Assembly (NCBI GenBank): GCA_020137815.1
Contig: CM035357.1
Span: 5,130,496-5,194,495, forward strand
Length of the DNA: 64,000 nucleotides
Origin: Hormiphora californensis
Lineage: Eukaryota > Ctenophora > Tentaculata > Cydippida > Pleurobrachiidae
Direction: 5' to 3'
The translations under genes and the position numbers were made by a program. How positions within the stretch are numbered: position 1 is the first letter of the stretch; every line of letters begins with the position of its first letter. Positions 22,219-34,700 of the stretch are shown in pieces. Below the pieces are notes generated by a model. It was not told where the DNA came from and searched no databases. It saw only the letters and a program-made list of their open reading frames with translations.

Positions 22219-25200
22219 TTAATTAATTAAGTAAAGATTTTCTACTTGAACTGATTTTGAAATAAGCGTATTAAGTTTGTACGCCAGGAAACTTGGTTTC
22301 TCCTCGTTGTTCAGGGAGCTAGCCAGAGCCCGTATTTCGCTGCACAACACGGGCTATGACACGTTACCATGGCAACCACGTTACCATGGCAACCACGTTA
22401 CCAGGGGCAACCACGTTACCAGGGGCAACCACACATACCTGATCTCCTGGATCCCGGTCAATAGCGTTCCTATGTAGAACCTCCAGTAACACTTTAATAT
22501 CATTCGTATAGAAGACCTCCGCTGCCCCTCGATTCAAAAACACATCCCGGGTTAACTTTTTAACGGAGTTAACTTGTGTTTTGTAGGATTGGGCCGCTGG
22601 ATCCGCTGATAAGGAGATGGAAGTAGGATTCAGGAGGGGGGAAGATTAAAGATAGGATTTAATGAGAGGGGGAATACTTCATACAAATAAGATACTATCG
22701 AGAGAGAATTTATTAATTACACCGCTAGGTGAGCTGACACACATGTCATGCAACGATCAACAACACAGTGACTGTCAGAGAATCATGTCCTGACCCTGTT
22801 CTCTTTTCTTTCTAGAGAACAAAGGTCAGAGCTTGACAGCAAAGTTACGTACTTCCCCTGTTAAATGCAACAAGTAGGTTTTCTGAGAATGCAGTTGCAC
22901 TTCCCCTGCTTTGCAACTTTGCACACACCGTGTTCTCCGAATCTGCAGCAGGGAGAGATGTTTTCACTATAAGAGATATAATAACAACAATGAAAAGTAA
23001 GAATCACGATAATATGACGAATAAAGATCGCAATAAATAGTTATTTTATCGGAATACTGAATAGTGAAGGAATCATGGTTGTCTTCTCACCCGAATAATG
23101 AAGGTTCAGGGCGAGTATAACGTTGAGGAAGAGGTGTGGTATTGAAGCCTCGGGATCCCACGGCTCACTACGCTCCATAGCAGCCAGGAGGAACTCAATG
23201 AACTCTTCATCAAGGAGATCTGAACAAGAATTGGGTGTTCAGAGAGGGTGTGTGTGTGTGTTCGGAGATCTTTGGGGAAGGAGATCTGATAGGATCAAGC
23301 AAGGGAGGTTGGGACTTATAAAATCTGGTTAAGATTGAGGGGGTAAGGAGATTTGTGGGGAAGTTTGGTGAGTGAGAGAGCTTCCGTCTCTTCTGTAGAC
23401 GAACCCATCCCCATATGGCAGGCAAGAGATTTAGTAGAACTTAAAAAGAATATTATTGACCATATTACATCGTACTGAGGAGGGCGGGGTGGTAATGGTA
23501 TCGTACCGTGATGGTTGCGAGGCATGGTGTTGGGGTAAACGAGCACAGCCACGAACACCTCAACTTGCCGCTCCAGGAGAGTTAACACTTTCGTTGCCTG
23601 GTGATAAGTTAGCTAGAATTCTTGTTAGGAAATAGTATATTCTACAAAATGATCCTACCCTTTCAACATGTAATATGTATATATAAAATACAGTCAGACC
23701 CCTATTTACTGACCTCCGATTTACCGGGGTCAGACTATTTCATCACATGTACCTGCAGGTCCGTTGCCAGCTGAATGGGAAGGTGGGAAGAAAGGTAGAT
23801 GGAACACGAGGGATCAGGTTTAACTGCTATTGTCTCCAGTATTACCTCCAGAGTTAGCCTCTTCAGCGCCGTTCTCTTTTCCTGGATGAGGGATGTTACA
23901 GGTTACAGGAGACATTGGTGATGACATCCCCTATTATATTATAACGCAGTCACCCCTACAGCGCGGCTAGTGTAGGGGTGACTGCGTCACCAACAGGAGA
24001 CAAAGTGTTACTTGTTTTGTTCAATCCCTGTGAGACAGGGTCGAGCAAGACAAGGTGTTACTTGTAGTTAGAGGAAGGGGCGGTAGTTGAGCTATCAACG
24101 GTGTTACTCAGTTTGATAGTTTAAAAGTAAGTTACTCAGTTTGATAGTTACTCAGTTTGATAGTTTAAAAGTAAGTTTCTCAGTTTGATAGTTTAAAAGT
24201 AAGTTTATTTAGTGAGTTTGGAGGGTTTAGTTGTAAAGAGGGTTAGGACAGTAAAACGAGGGTTAAAGAATCATTCTAAGCTGTGTATCTTACCAGCATG
24301 TAATACTGAACGAGAGTTAGCAGAGGTTCATATTTATGTTCCTCCAGTACCCGGATCACAACCCTGGGATTTGAATTGCGGAGTAGAGAGTGGATATCCG
24401 TTAGAATCGTGTGGATCTCCTCTGTATCATCCCTACATATCCAACCTGATCAAGTGGGGGCACATTTAGCTGTGAGGCCGGAGGGGTGCAAATGCCATGG
24501 ACTTCATGGCGTGAACTTCTGTAAACATATATTCTGGGTGGCGGAGACTCATTTCAATTATTGAGGAAGATGAAAGGTTTCTATTTATAAGACAGGGTAA
24601 CAAGAGCTCTTAAGAGCTAGATGTGGTCCTCGTGACCTATAATTCCGGGGAAAAACGGATCATGTTGAGATATTAAACGTTTTATCTGTTAATACCTCTC
24701 TGCTGCTCATCCTCAGTATGAGCGGTGAACAGCTGCAACAATTGTTCCAGTTTCAAGCTATCCACACTGTTACACTGCAGACTCCCCTCATTGTCAAGTG
24801 CTGCACTCAGCTCACCCACCCTCCCACTCCACTCTCCCATCTCTTCAGAGAGTTTTCCCAGCAGATCGCGGACTATCTCCTTACTGACCTATAGATAGGA
24901 TTTAGACTTTAGAGGATGGAAACAGAATTACTATAAAGATCGGAGGAAAGAGTAAACAGACCGGACAGAACCCTTTCCCCGAGGATCTCAATAAATCAAG
25001 AATACAAATTCAAATGTACCTGATAACTAACGCCCCTTTTCCTCACACACTCCACCAACCCACTGGCTATCCGGACATCGCCCCGGTCCTCTGTTGTCTT
25101 GTACGTTGACCGGGAGATTGTGGAGGATCGAGGGAGGTTAGGGGGTTCCTGGCGAGGTACCTGGAGAGAAGGGAACAATTAGAAGGTGGAACAGTTTGGA

Positions 25201-28200
25201 ACAGAGCATCATACAAATGGAACAGTTAGGAATAATATGATTCATTCCAAGGAACCAATGAAGATTGAAGGTCCTTGCAAGGAATAACTTGCTGAGAAGA
25301 ATGCCAAGGGTGGACTAACTTCCGGGAGACTTCATGCGATGACGTCATTACTTCGTGACGTCATCACCTGAAGTTTCTAGGAAGTTAGCCCGTAATTACC
25401 ACCATTCCTGGAAACTTACCACCAGGAACCGACCGAATCAGGAAATACTGGTCACTGATTGGCTGATAACCAGTCACGTGACCCAAATAACGAGTTCTGA
25501 TTGGTTGTTTACTTGTTTCGGTCGGTTCCTGCTTACCACCATGGGGTTGGCACTCTGAGTTCGGGCAAGTTTTGAAATGACAATGTCAGGGCTTTCACGG
25601 GGTGTGTGGACCATCACATCAGCTCCCTCATTTACCACTTTGAGTAGTTTAGCTGGAACCTGGCCCCATCTGGAGGAAAGATAAGGGGTATAGAGGGGTG
25701 GAGAGGGGGGAGGAACTGGAGGACCAGGGGGGACTCCTTTGAGGGGGTAGAGGGAGTAAACTACCTGCCGCTGTCACTTCTCACAGTCCACCACTGGAGA
25801 TCCATTTTAGTTAGTAGCGTGACGACCTGCCCCTCGTATACACGGAGTTGACCAGTTACCCCGCCCTCAAAATCCTGTCGTACCACCATCCGGGCACACT
25901 TTTCTATCTGAAAAAGGGGGGGGGGATGGATGCAATTCTCTAACTGGGGGGGGGGGGTGGTTGGGTGCAATTCTCTATCTGAAGGGGGGGGGGGGTGGTT
26001 GGGTGCAATTCTCTATCTGAATGGGGAGGGAACTTCTAGAATATAATCGGAGCGGGAACTGGGGAGGATTAGGAACAATTCTAGAACTAGGGGAGCAGAG
26101 GGGGTGTGATTTGACACACTTCTCTATCTGTGGATTGGGAAATTCGGGAATAGGGGCGGGGGAGGATTCGAGACAAATCTATAGAATAGGGGCGGGGAGA
26201 TTTGAGACATGTAGAACTGTGGGAATCGGGTAAGGGGGAACACTTTTAGGGTAATAATGAATGAAGTCACACACCAACAGCCCCAAAATCACCATATTAA
26301 CGTCATCTTTTGTGTCACCAACCTCAATAAAACTACAAACAAACGGGTATGTATTGTTGGAGGGGGGGGAATTGTTACCTCGATTTTCTTGAGATATCCA
26401 TTAGATGGTACAAAGCCAGCCTTCCCATTGATCTTACCCCTGTGCCAACTGTTACTGGAGCTGGATTTGGTGACCTGGGTAGTAATGAATTGTAATGAAC
26501 CGATAGAGATTTGTGGCAGATTTTAAACTAAAACAAAAACTGATCCAACCGGAAGTTAGAGATTAAAGATGTTTCAGTTAATTAGTACCTCTACGACTTG
26601 TCCCTTTTTGAAGCTGAGAACGTGTTGTTGAGAGAGTGAGAAGTCGTGGAGGGCAACGTACAGTCCCGCCATCCCATCAGCCTCTAAGGATGGAGTTATA
26701 GCAATTAGGGAATTGGGTGAGTTATTAGGCACTAGGCAGTAATTAGGGAATGGGGTTAGTTATTAGGCCATAATTATTAGGAACATATCGAATTTAGGAC
26801 AACAGTTTAGGTGATCTCAGTAGAGAATTGCCAATTGGATTAGGGGAAGCCTGCAGTTTCTGGTAAATATATCTGTCAGTGGAATAACTTGTGTTGATAA
26901 AGTCTAGGCTTGCTGTATGTAAGGAATTGTAGCTCAAAAAGCCTGGGCAACAAATCTACATGTTGTTAGAAGAGAGAGAGTAAAAATAGAGACAATACTG
27001 CTGGGCTTGTTGTACAACACAACTGATGAGACACAAACAAGAATTGTTGCAGAATCAGGAAAAAAAGGCAACCGGATGAGACAACAAGAACATTGTGACG
27101 CCTTGCGGTCTGTGATGAAACAGCAAATTCCAGTGAACACGGGGAAGAGGATATAAGGAATTTGAAATAATTTCCAATTTTAGAGAAATATGTATTAATT
27201 CGAGGTGAACTATAATTTACTATGTTCATGAAGCAAACCGCGGATAGAATGTAGAACTGAACAGTGCCTATGTCAAATTTAGCATTGAAGCAGTCCTGAA
27301 TTTCAGTAATTTTCAATGTGTGTGTGTGTGTGCAGTAGTACCAAGGGAACTATCTAGAAACTTTGGTAACGAAGTTACCCCTCCCTTGCCGGCGCGCAAA
27401 GCGCATCAAACGAAGGCCGCGATGCAGAAACAGAGTGTGAGGTGTCTTCGATACCAACTAGAAACTGGAGAATTGTGAAACAAGAACTAATTACTTCAGT
27501 GGAAAAATTATAATTATCAGAGAGAGAAAGGAAGAGACGTAAAGAGAGAGAGAGATAGAGAAAATAAGAAAGAGATGAGGAAAAGATGGAGAGAAAGAGA
27601 TGGAAAGACACTCTGATTCTACACACTTATGATGGCTTACACACATACTACTCGTATCGTGGCTGTTAGCTAATAAACAAACAACTCAGGCGAGTTATGA
27701 ATGTGATGATATGTGTGTCACACTCATTAATGATACCAGTAACAATAACATCATGTTACTAACATGTGTCTGTAACAATAACATGTGTAACATGGAGGAA
27801 GGGGTCCAGCCCTAAAAAGGCCATACCATCAGCCAAAATCAGGGTACCGATAGCCTTTTTAGGGCTGGACCCCCCTTACATTATATACGTGGTGCATGGC
27901 TACTAAAAACATATATTGCAAGCTTCTACTTTAAGATATATAGGAAGGAGAAAGGCAGGTGAGTAGAACTTCGCTCCTAATAAAAGGCTGCAATAAAAGG
28001 CTGCATTAAAAGGCTGCAATAAAAGGCTGCAATAAAAGGCTGCATTAAAAGGCTGCAATAAAAGGCTGCAATAAAAGGCTGCAATGGATCACGTATCCAA
28101 CTGGACTAAAGCAGGAGAGACCGAAGCAGGAGAGACCGAATCGTCCTCCCCTAACAGTGTTTCGTTTCACTTATCGGTCTCTACCATAAGCGGTAGAGAG

Positions 28201-28625
28201 ACCGAATCACCCGCCCCTAATTAAAATGATTCATGCCATGTATCCAACTAAACCATAGGCGGTAGATAGACGGAGATAGAGAGTTAGAGAGGTGAGAGTG
28301 AGAGATTCGAATCATGGACGACTAATCAAGTATTGTATCACGTTTCATGATATCCTCTAATTAATTAAATGAAAGGGGGTTACCTATAATTTGACTTAAC
28401 CAGTGCCAATACGTGATTACTGATTTTCTACCGTTATTCGCCAATAGTCTTTATATTATGTATTAAGCCAAAAACTAATTGAATTAGTTGGCGGGAAAGG
28501 TGGCCCACTTACACCTTTTGCTACTGCCGGGTATCACCATGAACTCTCATTTTCTCTCTCCAGCTCGGTATCTCAATCTCCTATTTTTCAAGGGTAACTT
28601 ATTCCTGTTCGTTCTATCCCTCTCT

Positions 28626-28703
<78 letters not shown>

Positions 28704-28738
28704 TATCCATCTCTCTATCTCTCTCTCTCTCTCTCTCT

Positions 28739-28821
<83 letters not shown>

Positions 28822-30732
28822 ACTCACACTCTATCACTCTATCACGCTCTCTTTCACTATCTTATTCCATTGTATTCACCTCTTATATCTCTGATCCCGG
28901 CAGCAGGCAAAGGTGTAAGTGGGCCACCTTTCCCGCCAACTAATTCAATTAGTTTTTGGCTTAATTTAGGTCCCTTTTTGGTTTTTAATCGCAGCAAGAC
29001 ATTATTTCATAATGTAATATTGTCGAAATAATGCGATATATGAGAAACGAGACGAATTTCTGTGAAAATCGTATTTTTGACGTCATTATGACGTCATTTG
29101 ACGTAATTAGTGACGTCGTAACGACGTAATTGCATCACAATATATTTTGAATATATACCCCAAAGGAGCTTGTAAAGTTTTATTGACCACAGTGGTCAGG
29201 AAAGGTTTTTGCTCGAAAAACGTTCATTTTACTGAATTTTTCGTCAAATTTTTGACTTCCGACGCGATTTAAGGGCTCAAAATGATGAGCTACGAAAATT
29301 CGCAATATAGTAACTGAAAGTTCAGACAATTTGCCGGTAACGATTTTTCGTCAAATCAGAAATCGGAACACGTCTTCAGGGTGCTAGAGGCGTTTGAAAA
29401 AAGTTAGTCGATCTCGCGCAATGACGTCACTCGTGACGTCATTGCGCGCGTCATAGGTAAGATTGAGAGTCGCCACCCAAATGGGTACATGCACGAGACA
29501 ATTATCTGTCGAATGCCGCTTGGTTTAAGGTCGTACGATGTCTGGTTCGTCTCAAACTGGGACCAAACGGAAGGTAATAAAGCGTCTATACATGTATATA
29601 TGTATCAACCTAGTTATCCCCACACTGAATTTTCTGTTTTGGGGGTGGTGTTATAACTTTTGAACAAAATGAGCTAGCCACTTGAAATTTTTACCATCGA
29701 TAGATGTCTACAAGAAGCTTCTGAGTACAAAATTTCAGCTTCCTAGCTCATCCGGTTCCGGAGTTATGGCGTGTCAAAAAGTGCCAAAATGGGCTAAAAG
29801 TATGAAATAACTATATATACGCTGTGAGCAAGCGGGCCGTTTTTTGGGGGATTTTTTTTCGGGGGATTGGATGGGGCCACCTTTGCGCTTGCCAGCGCAG
29901 TGACACAATTCAGTAGAGCGGAATCACACATAATACTATGATAGGTGAACCAAGTGGTTGGGTGGTTCACCTGTCATTATGCTACACGCTCAATCAATAG
30001 ATCTACCCTACCTCATTAGACCAACACTCTCAGTAGTTACTGACTACCTCTACTGAATCGTGAAGCGATACGGAAAGACTAATGGTCCATTAGTAATGGA
30101 GAATACATAGCGGTAGAGAATCACGTATCGGGACCGATGAGGTCTCATTGTCAATTGGTAACCGCTTTTCATTAGAGGATACTATGGTACGTGTGATACC
30201 ATACCATGATTCTGATTTTTCACTCTCTCAGTTCTCACTCGTACTCGCTCTCTATCTCGATCTCTCTATCGCCTATGGTCTAGTTGGATACGTGACACGA
30301 GTCACTATAATTAGGGGAAGGTGATTCGGTCTCTCTACAGCCGATACGTGATACGAAACACTATTAGGGGAGGACGATTCGGTCTATCCCCCGCTTTAGT
30401 CTGGTTAGATACGTGATCTCTTGCAGCCTTTTATTGCAGCCTTTTATTGCAGCCTTTTATTGCAGCCTTTTTCTGCAGCCTTTTATTGCAGCCTTTTTCT
30501 GCAGCCTTTTATTGCAGCCTTTTATTAGGAGCGAAGTTCTACTCACCTGCCGAATTGAGGATTTGTAGTCACAGGTAATTTTCAAGTGATTCAACTTACC
30601 ATGATCACGTCCCCCTCCCCCGCCAGGGTGAAGAAGACTCAGAGAGGAAGGAGTTGTAATTGTGTTGGCCCTACCCCTACTGGGGACAGGCGGTGGATGG
30701 TTGGCGGCAGGAGAGGCTGGTTTTGTGGACAT
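22219..30732 (-). CDS. NCKIPSD/SPIN90-type protein with two N-terminal SH3 domains
   Basis: Exons on the minus strand, all in phase except where stated: 30732-30600, 26683-26589, 26474-26379, 25907-25765, 25669-25537, 25160-25020, 24888-24696, 24432-24294, 23881-23753, 23597-23507, 23219-23091, 22942-22853, 22605-22439, 22339-22219. Residues 1-44 are Pro/Ser/Gly-rich. SH3-1 (about 49-108) runs ALHDFSL...GKINGKAGFVPSN; SH3-2 (about 110-172) has EGQVV...QWWTV...GRWGQVPAKLL. The C-terminal helical part aligns block by block with SPIN90 from memory (LEQLLQLF.AHTEDEQQR, ILTDIHSLLR, LLTLVQYYML, IQLATDLQ, LNVILALNLHY, FSENLLVAFNRG, DVFLNRGAAEVFYTNDI, EIRALASSLNNEE). SPIN90 binds Nck and activates Arp2/3 to make linear actin filaments. 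Phase breaks after exons 7 and 13 imply two small unidentified exons. A second SH3 is not in the human protein. A large partial copy lies at 55137-59791. Confidence 0.88.
22355..22433. repeat. Minisatellite ACGTTACCATGGCAACC in last SPIN90 intron
   Basis: Four to five units of about 17-18 bp (ACGTTACCATGGCAACC and ACGTTACCAGGGGCAACC) fill almost the whole 99-bp interval between the last two recognised exons, where a short coding exon would be expected. Confidence 0.85.
25423..25531 (-). mobile_element. hAT-type MITE, 109 bp, at an exon-intron boundary
   Basis: Same family and length as 19211-19319. The perfect 8-bp target duplication CTTACCAC (25415-25422, 25532-25539) contains, on the minus strand, the splice donor GTGGTAAG of SPIN90 exon 25669-25537. 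The exon-proximal copy still gives GTAAG, but its sixth base is now supplied by the MITE end (GTAAGC), while the distal copy retains the original GTAAGT. Confidence 0.93.
27797..27880 (+). mobile_element. 85-bp hairpin MITE
   Basis: GGGGTCCAGCCCTAAAAAGGC and its inverted partner GCCTTTTTAGGGCTGGACCCC flank a 30-bp centre. The homologous place in the second SPIN90 copy (about 59395) lacks it. Confidence 0.75.
28463..28964. mobile_element. Element with perfect 56-bp terminal inverted repeats around a CT microsatellite
   Basis: Positions 28463-28518 and 28909-28964 are perfect inverted repeats beginning and ending TTAAGCC/GGCTTAA. The TTAA at each end would fit a piggyBac-like target site, but no transposase is present. 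The interior is almost only (CT)n (28619-28824). Confidence 0.8.
28619..28824. repeat. (CT)n microsatellite
   Basis: Long CT run with few interruptions inside the 28463-28964 inverted-repeat element. Confidence 0.95.
29415..29448. repeat. 16-bp perfect palindrome with TGACGTCA motifs
   Basis: CGCGCAATGACGTCAC, 2-nt spacer, and its exact reverse complement. Each arm contains the CREB/ATF-type palindrome TGACGTCA. It lies inside the 2.6-kb element; further TGACGTCA-like sites are at 29078-29110. Confidence 0.8.
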
Positions 30733-30907
30733 TCCTTCTCCACATTCCTCCCTTGTCTATCTTTCTATCTTTTTCTATCTTTTTTAATTAAAATCCCGCA
30801 AATACAACATTTTGCTAGCTAGAGAGAGGGGGTGTTAGTGTAATTGGGTTAATGGTACAGACGCGGGGTACTACTCAGTGCGACACGCAGTGTACACAAG
30901 CAACTGT

Positions 30908-30909
<2 letters not shown>

Positions 30910-30986
<77 letters not shown>
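30910..30986. repeat. (GA)n microsatellite
   Basis: AG run upstream of SPIN90 exon 1; in the second copy (about 59980) it is contracted to a few units. Confidence 0.95.
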
Positions 30987-30988
<2 letters not shown>

Positions 30989-31736
30989 TAGAGAGAGTGG
31001 GGAGCCGGGAGAGACAGTTATGTTATAAAGTCGACAGTTTAAAAAACACCACACTGGAAAATGTGGGGAAATTAAACAAAAATTAATATATGGTAGGTTC
31101 AACACGTACAAAACAGGGAAACATATCTTCCAACCCAAACTGAAAATTGGAACAAAACCCAAGAATATCTTGTTTAGTAAGGGGTCTTACTCGACAAAGA
31201 ACATCAAGCTTCAAAACGAAAATTCTCTATCAGGCTCCGGTATAAAAACTTGGGAAAATTGGGGACCAAAATGTAATCGAAAAATACAAGCAAGTTCTAG
31301 AATAGGGATCTGTGTTTGATTTCTGAAGCATAGATGGAGAGAATGGGAGAGAAAGAGAGAGAGTGTGTGTGTGTGTGAGAGTCTAACCTAGTCTACTACC
31401 GGAGCTGGAGGGGACATATGATGGGGTACAAGAAGCAAATACAATGCTAGGAAACGCTTAGCACTTGCATTGTCTTGGTTTGCAGTACACAAAGTGTCTC
31501 TCTCACACTCTCTCTTTCACTCTCTCTTTCACTCTCTCTTTCACTTCCTCCCTCTCTCCCTTTCAAACTTCACAGCATTAGACGTTATGTGGCAGCCTGC
31601 AGCGCACGAAAATCTATTAGTAGCGGTACAATAGGTGCACTGGAGGTACAAGCAGAAAATGCAAATCAGATAATAATTAATAAATCGGCAAATCATAGAT
31701 CTAGTAGAAGAAAGCTGAGAAGGGAGATGCCCGCTC

Positions 31737-34700
31737 TCACAGTAACAACCCATTTTTCTTCTTATTTTTCCCCAGTTTCTTCTTCTTGCTGTTCTGTGCA
31801 GGAGCCCACGTGAAATCAGCGGTGAGGGAACTGTCGGAACAGTGTTCTGAACCTATAAACAGTAGAATATGTTATTGTCAGAAATCAAGAAAATCGTTAT
31901 CATTATTTTAAAATATAATGCCCAACCCTAATAACACAAATCTTAATGAACTGGAAACTTAAAAACCTAAAAATAAATCACGTACCAGTTTCCTCGTTGT
32001 TCTGTAGATGATGAAGGAGAAGAAGGGAGCGAGCTGTAGCTCTCTGTTCATCTGTATGTTGGGGACAACGCAGTGACCTACAGGAAACAAACAGTGAATC
32101 CAAGCATTTGGTAGTTGTACATATTTGACTCGTGATGCTTCTGGTCCCAAAATGTATTTCCTTGGGGACCTGAATTCGATCCAGATTTCTACCGCTGATT
32201 GATTTACCTTGTGCAGAGTTTTTTAGTGTACCCTGAAACCACTCCGCACATGTTTGTTAGGAATCGTTCCTTGCTGCTCGGGCTCAGTGCTTCAAAACTC
32301 TCCCGATCACTCCCATCTGTCCCGTCCGGCGGAGAGCAGTCCAACTTGCTGGTACCCGTTTTGAATAACTTTCGTACTGTTTTGGGAGACCTGCATTGGG
32401 GAAAGGATTCTATTCAGGAAATTGAGAAACAAAGATAATTCCGTTCAAAATTGACTGAAAAATGATTCATTCACTGTTCCGAAGATGTATCTCAAATAGA
32501 ACAAACGCTAGAGCTGCTAGAAAAATGTGTAGATTTCCCGTACTACATCTATTTGTGGGGCAAGAGGAAATGATGCGATATCGCGATAAAAATTAACTTT
32601 TTAGTCTTTGCCGATATATTATTCTGATTCAAAATTGTCCTATCACTCTCTCCAAGCTGTATCTCGAACGGGGCCGGCGCTAGAGCTCACAGGAAAATGT
32701 CAAGAGTTTTAGTTGTCAACCTGTATTCTCGTGAGATAAAGAGATGTAGCACACAAGGCTTCGTTCCCAACTCTAATTGACAGTCACGGAGAATTATTCA
32801 CGTCCCTCACGTTATAATGTTTTTGTTTTTCCAAACCATCTGTGCAACACAAACTTGACAAGACTAAGTTAGCACTTTGCCATGCTACGCAGTTTGTCGT
32901 TCGCGTAAGCTCACACCGGGCTGAAGAGCCGACACACTGGGAACATGTCAATTAGCACTATGCTTATCTAATTTTCACTACCTCCAGTCATCCTTCCATT
33001 GTTCTTACTCTACTACTTAATAACAGCCCACAAGAAGGACCCATAACTTCAACATGATGTTGTTTCTAGTTCTCTGTGCTCTAACAGCACAAACAGCCGC
33101 GGTAGACCTCGCATTGGATGCCCTTAGCAGCCCCCAAAAGCTCCTGTCCCTATACCGGGATTATGCCACAAAGTACCACCGAACACCTACCCCTGAGCGG
33201 GTCCTGATCTTCCGGGAAAACCTGAAGAAGATCGTGGAAGGAAACAAACTGGCTACAACGTGGACACTCGGAGTGAACAAGTTTGCTGACATGACCCGGG
33301 AGGAGCGACAGAGTTATCTTGGACTCAACATGACACGGCGAGGATCTCCCAGTAGTGTTGCAGGGATCAGATTAGAGGAGCCTGTCAGCTTGGTGGGCGT
33401 TCCTGCGGAGAAAGACTGGAGGAAGGAAGGAAAGGTAACTGGAGTTAAAGATCAGGCCGCTTGTGGATCCTGTTATACCTTCGGAGCCGTCGGAGTCCTG
33501 GAGATAAACTATGCCATCAGGACTGGAAAAAGGAAGGACTTTGCGGAGAAGGAGTATTTGGATTGTGTCTACCAGAGAGATGGTTGTGATGGAGGTTGGT
33601 CTGAGCACTGCTGGGACTACTCCGCAAGAGAGGGTCGACTAGCGCTGACAAGGGACCAGAAGTACAGCCCCTTCGATGGGAGGTGCGGAAGCAAGTACAA
33701 GAGAATGCACAATGGCCTTATTGCATCCAAAATCACTGGTTATACCGAGATATACGGGCGAGGAAAGGAGAGCGCTTTCATTAAAGCCCTATCCCAGGGC
33801 TCTGTTGTTGTTGCCTTTCAGGTGACCGACTACTTTGGCTTCTACCAGAAGGGGGTTATAGCTGACAAAACATGTAACGACATGGGTGACAGCACTGCCA
33901 ACCACGCCGTCACCGGTGTCGGCTACACCCGGACCTCCATGATAATCAAAAACAGCTGGGGATCCGACTGGGGTATGTCTGGGTACTTTGAAACAGCGAG
34001 AGGAACGGATGACTGTGAGTATTTCAGGTGGGGTTCATGGCCTAACTGGCAGGATACCGGGGTTGTTGACAATGACCCTGATTACCAACCTACTGATGAT
34101 GATGATTGTGTGGATGTCAACCCTGATGGATGTCCCTGTGGCACTGTGAGGTGTGGCGATGGAAACTGCAGGCATGTCCACATGTGCTAAACCCGCCGCA
34201 AAGTTATTCGCAAGTTTTTTTTTCTTTCTTGAGTGATTCTTGTCTCTGTCTGACTTTGAGTAACAAAACTAAGATATCAGTTACCACAGTTAACCGTTAC
34301 CACCAATACACTCACCACTCATATCTATCCTCCACTTTTTTTCCTTACCAATAGTCAATACCCTACCCACTATTATAAATACTAACTGACTAAATTGATT
34401 ATGGGCATAACACATAAAACTGCGTATATGTGGTGTTAGACAAGTCTGTGTAAAATATCAGAATTACCCATTTCGTCGGATGCGGGCCCGTTTTGATTTT
34501 CCAGTCTCCTCGTCATCCTCAAAGGGGTCATCCTCAGCCAGGGAGGCGTGATTAACATTAGCTATCCTCCGTCTAGCTACCCTGCTACTGTTTCTCCCCA
34601 TTCCTAACATGGGATCAGGGAGGTTAGTGGAGGGTGGGTTGCTATGGTGACATTTATCAGCATTTTCACCATGATGACCCCCCCCCCCCTCGGATACCGA

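Larger units (their letters stand above)
27954..30551. mobile_element. 2.6-kb element with long terminal inverted repeats
   Basis: The left end starts GGCAGGTGAGTAGAAC, then TTCGCTCCTAATAAAAGGC and about eight copies of AAAAGGCTGCAAT; the right end is the reverse complement, ending GTTCTACTCACCTGCC. Similarity between arms continues for about 370 bp (CGTATCCAACT, GACCGAATC and TACCGCTTA motifs), imperfectly. No transposase ORF is visible. It sits in intron 1 of SPIN90 and is absent at the matching place of the second copy (about 59505-59625). It contains a smaller nested element at 28463-28964. Confidence 0.8.

Noticed and set aside
31475-31813. Plus-strand ORF with [16 protein letters not shown]-type sequence (also 60451-60765)
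   Set aside because: It is the antisense of the last ATXN7L3 exon; the minus frame is supported by domain match, phase and a proper stop.
31959-32150. Minus-strand reading [15 protein letters not shown]
   Set aside because: Wrong frame of the ATXN7L3 SCA7 exon; differences to the second copy are replacements in this frame but silent in the frame [13 protein letters not shown].
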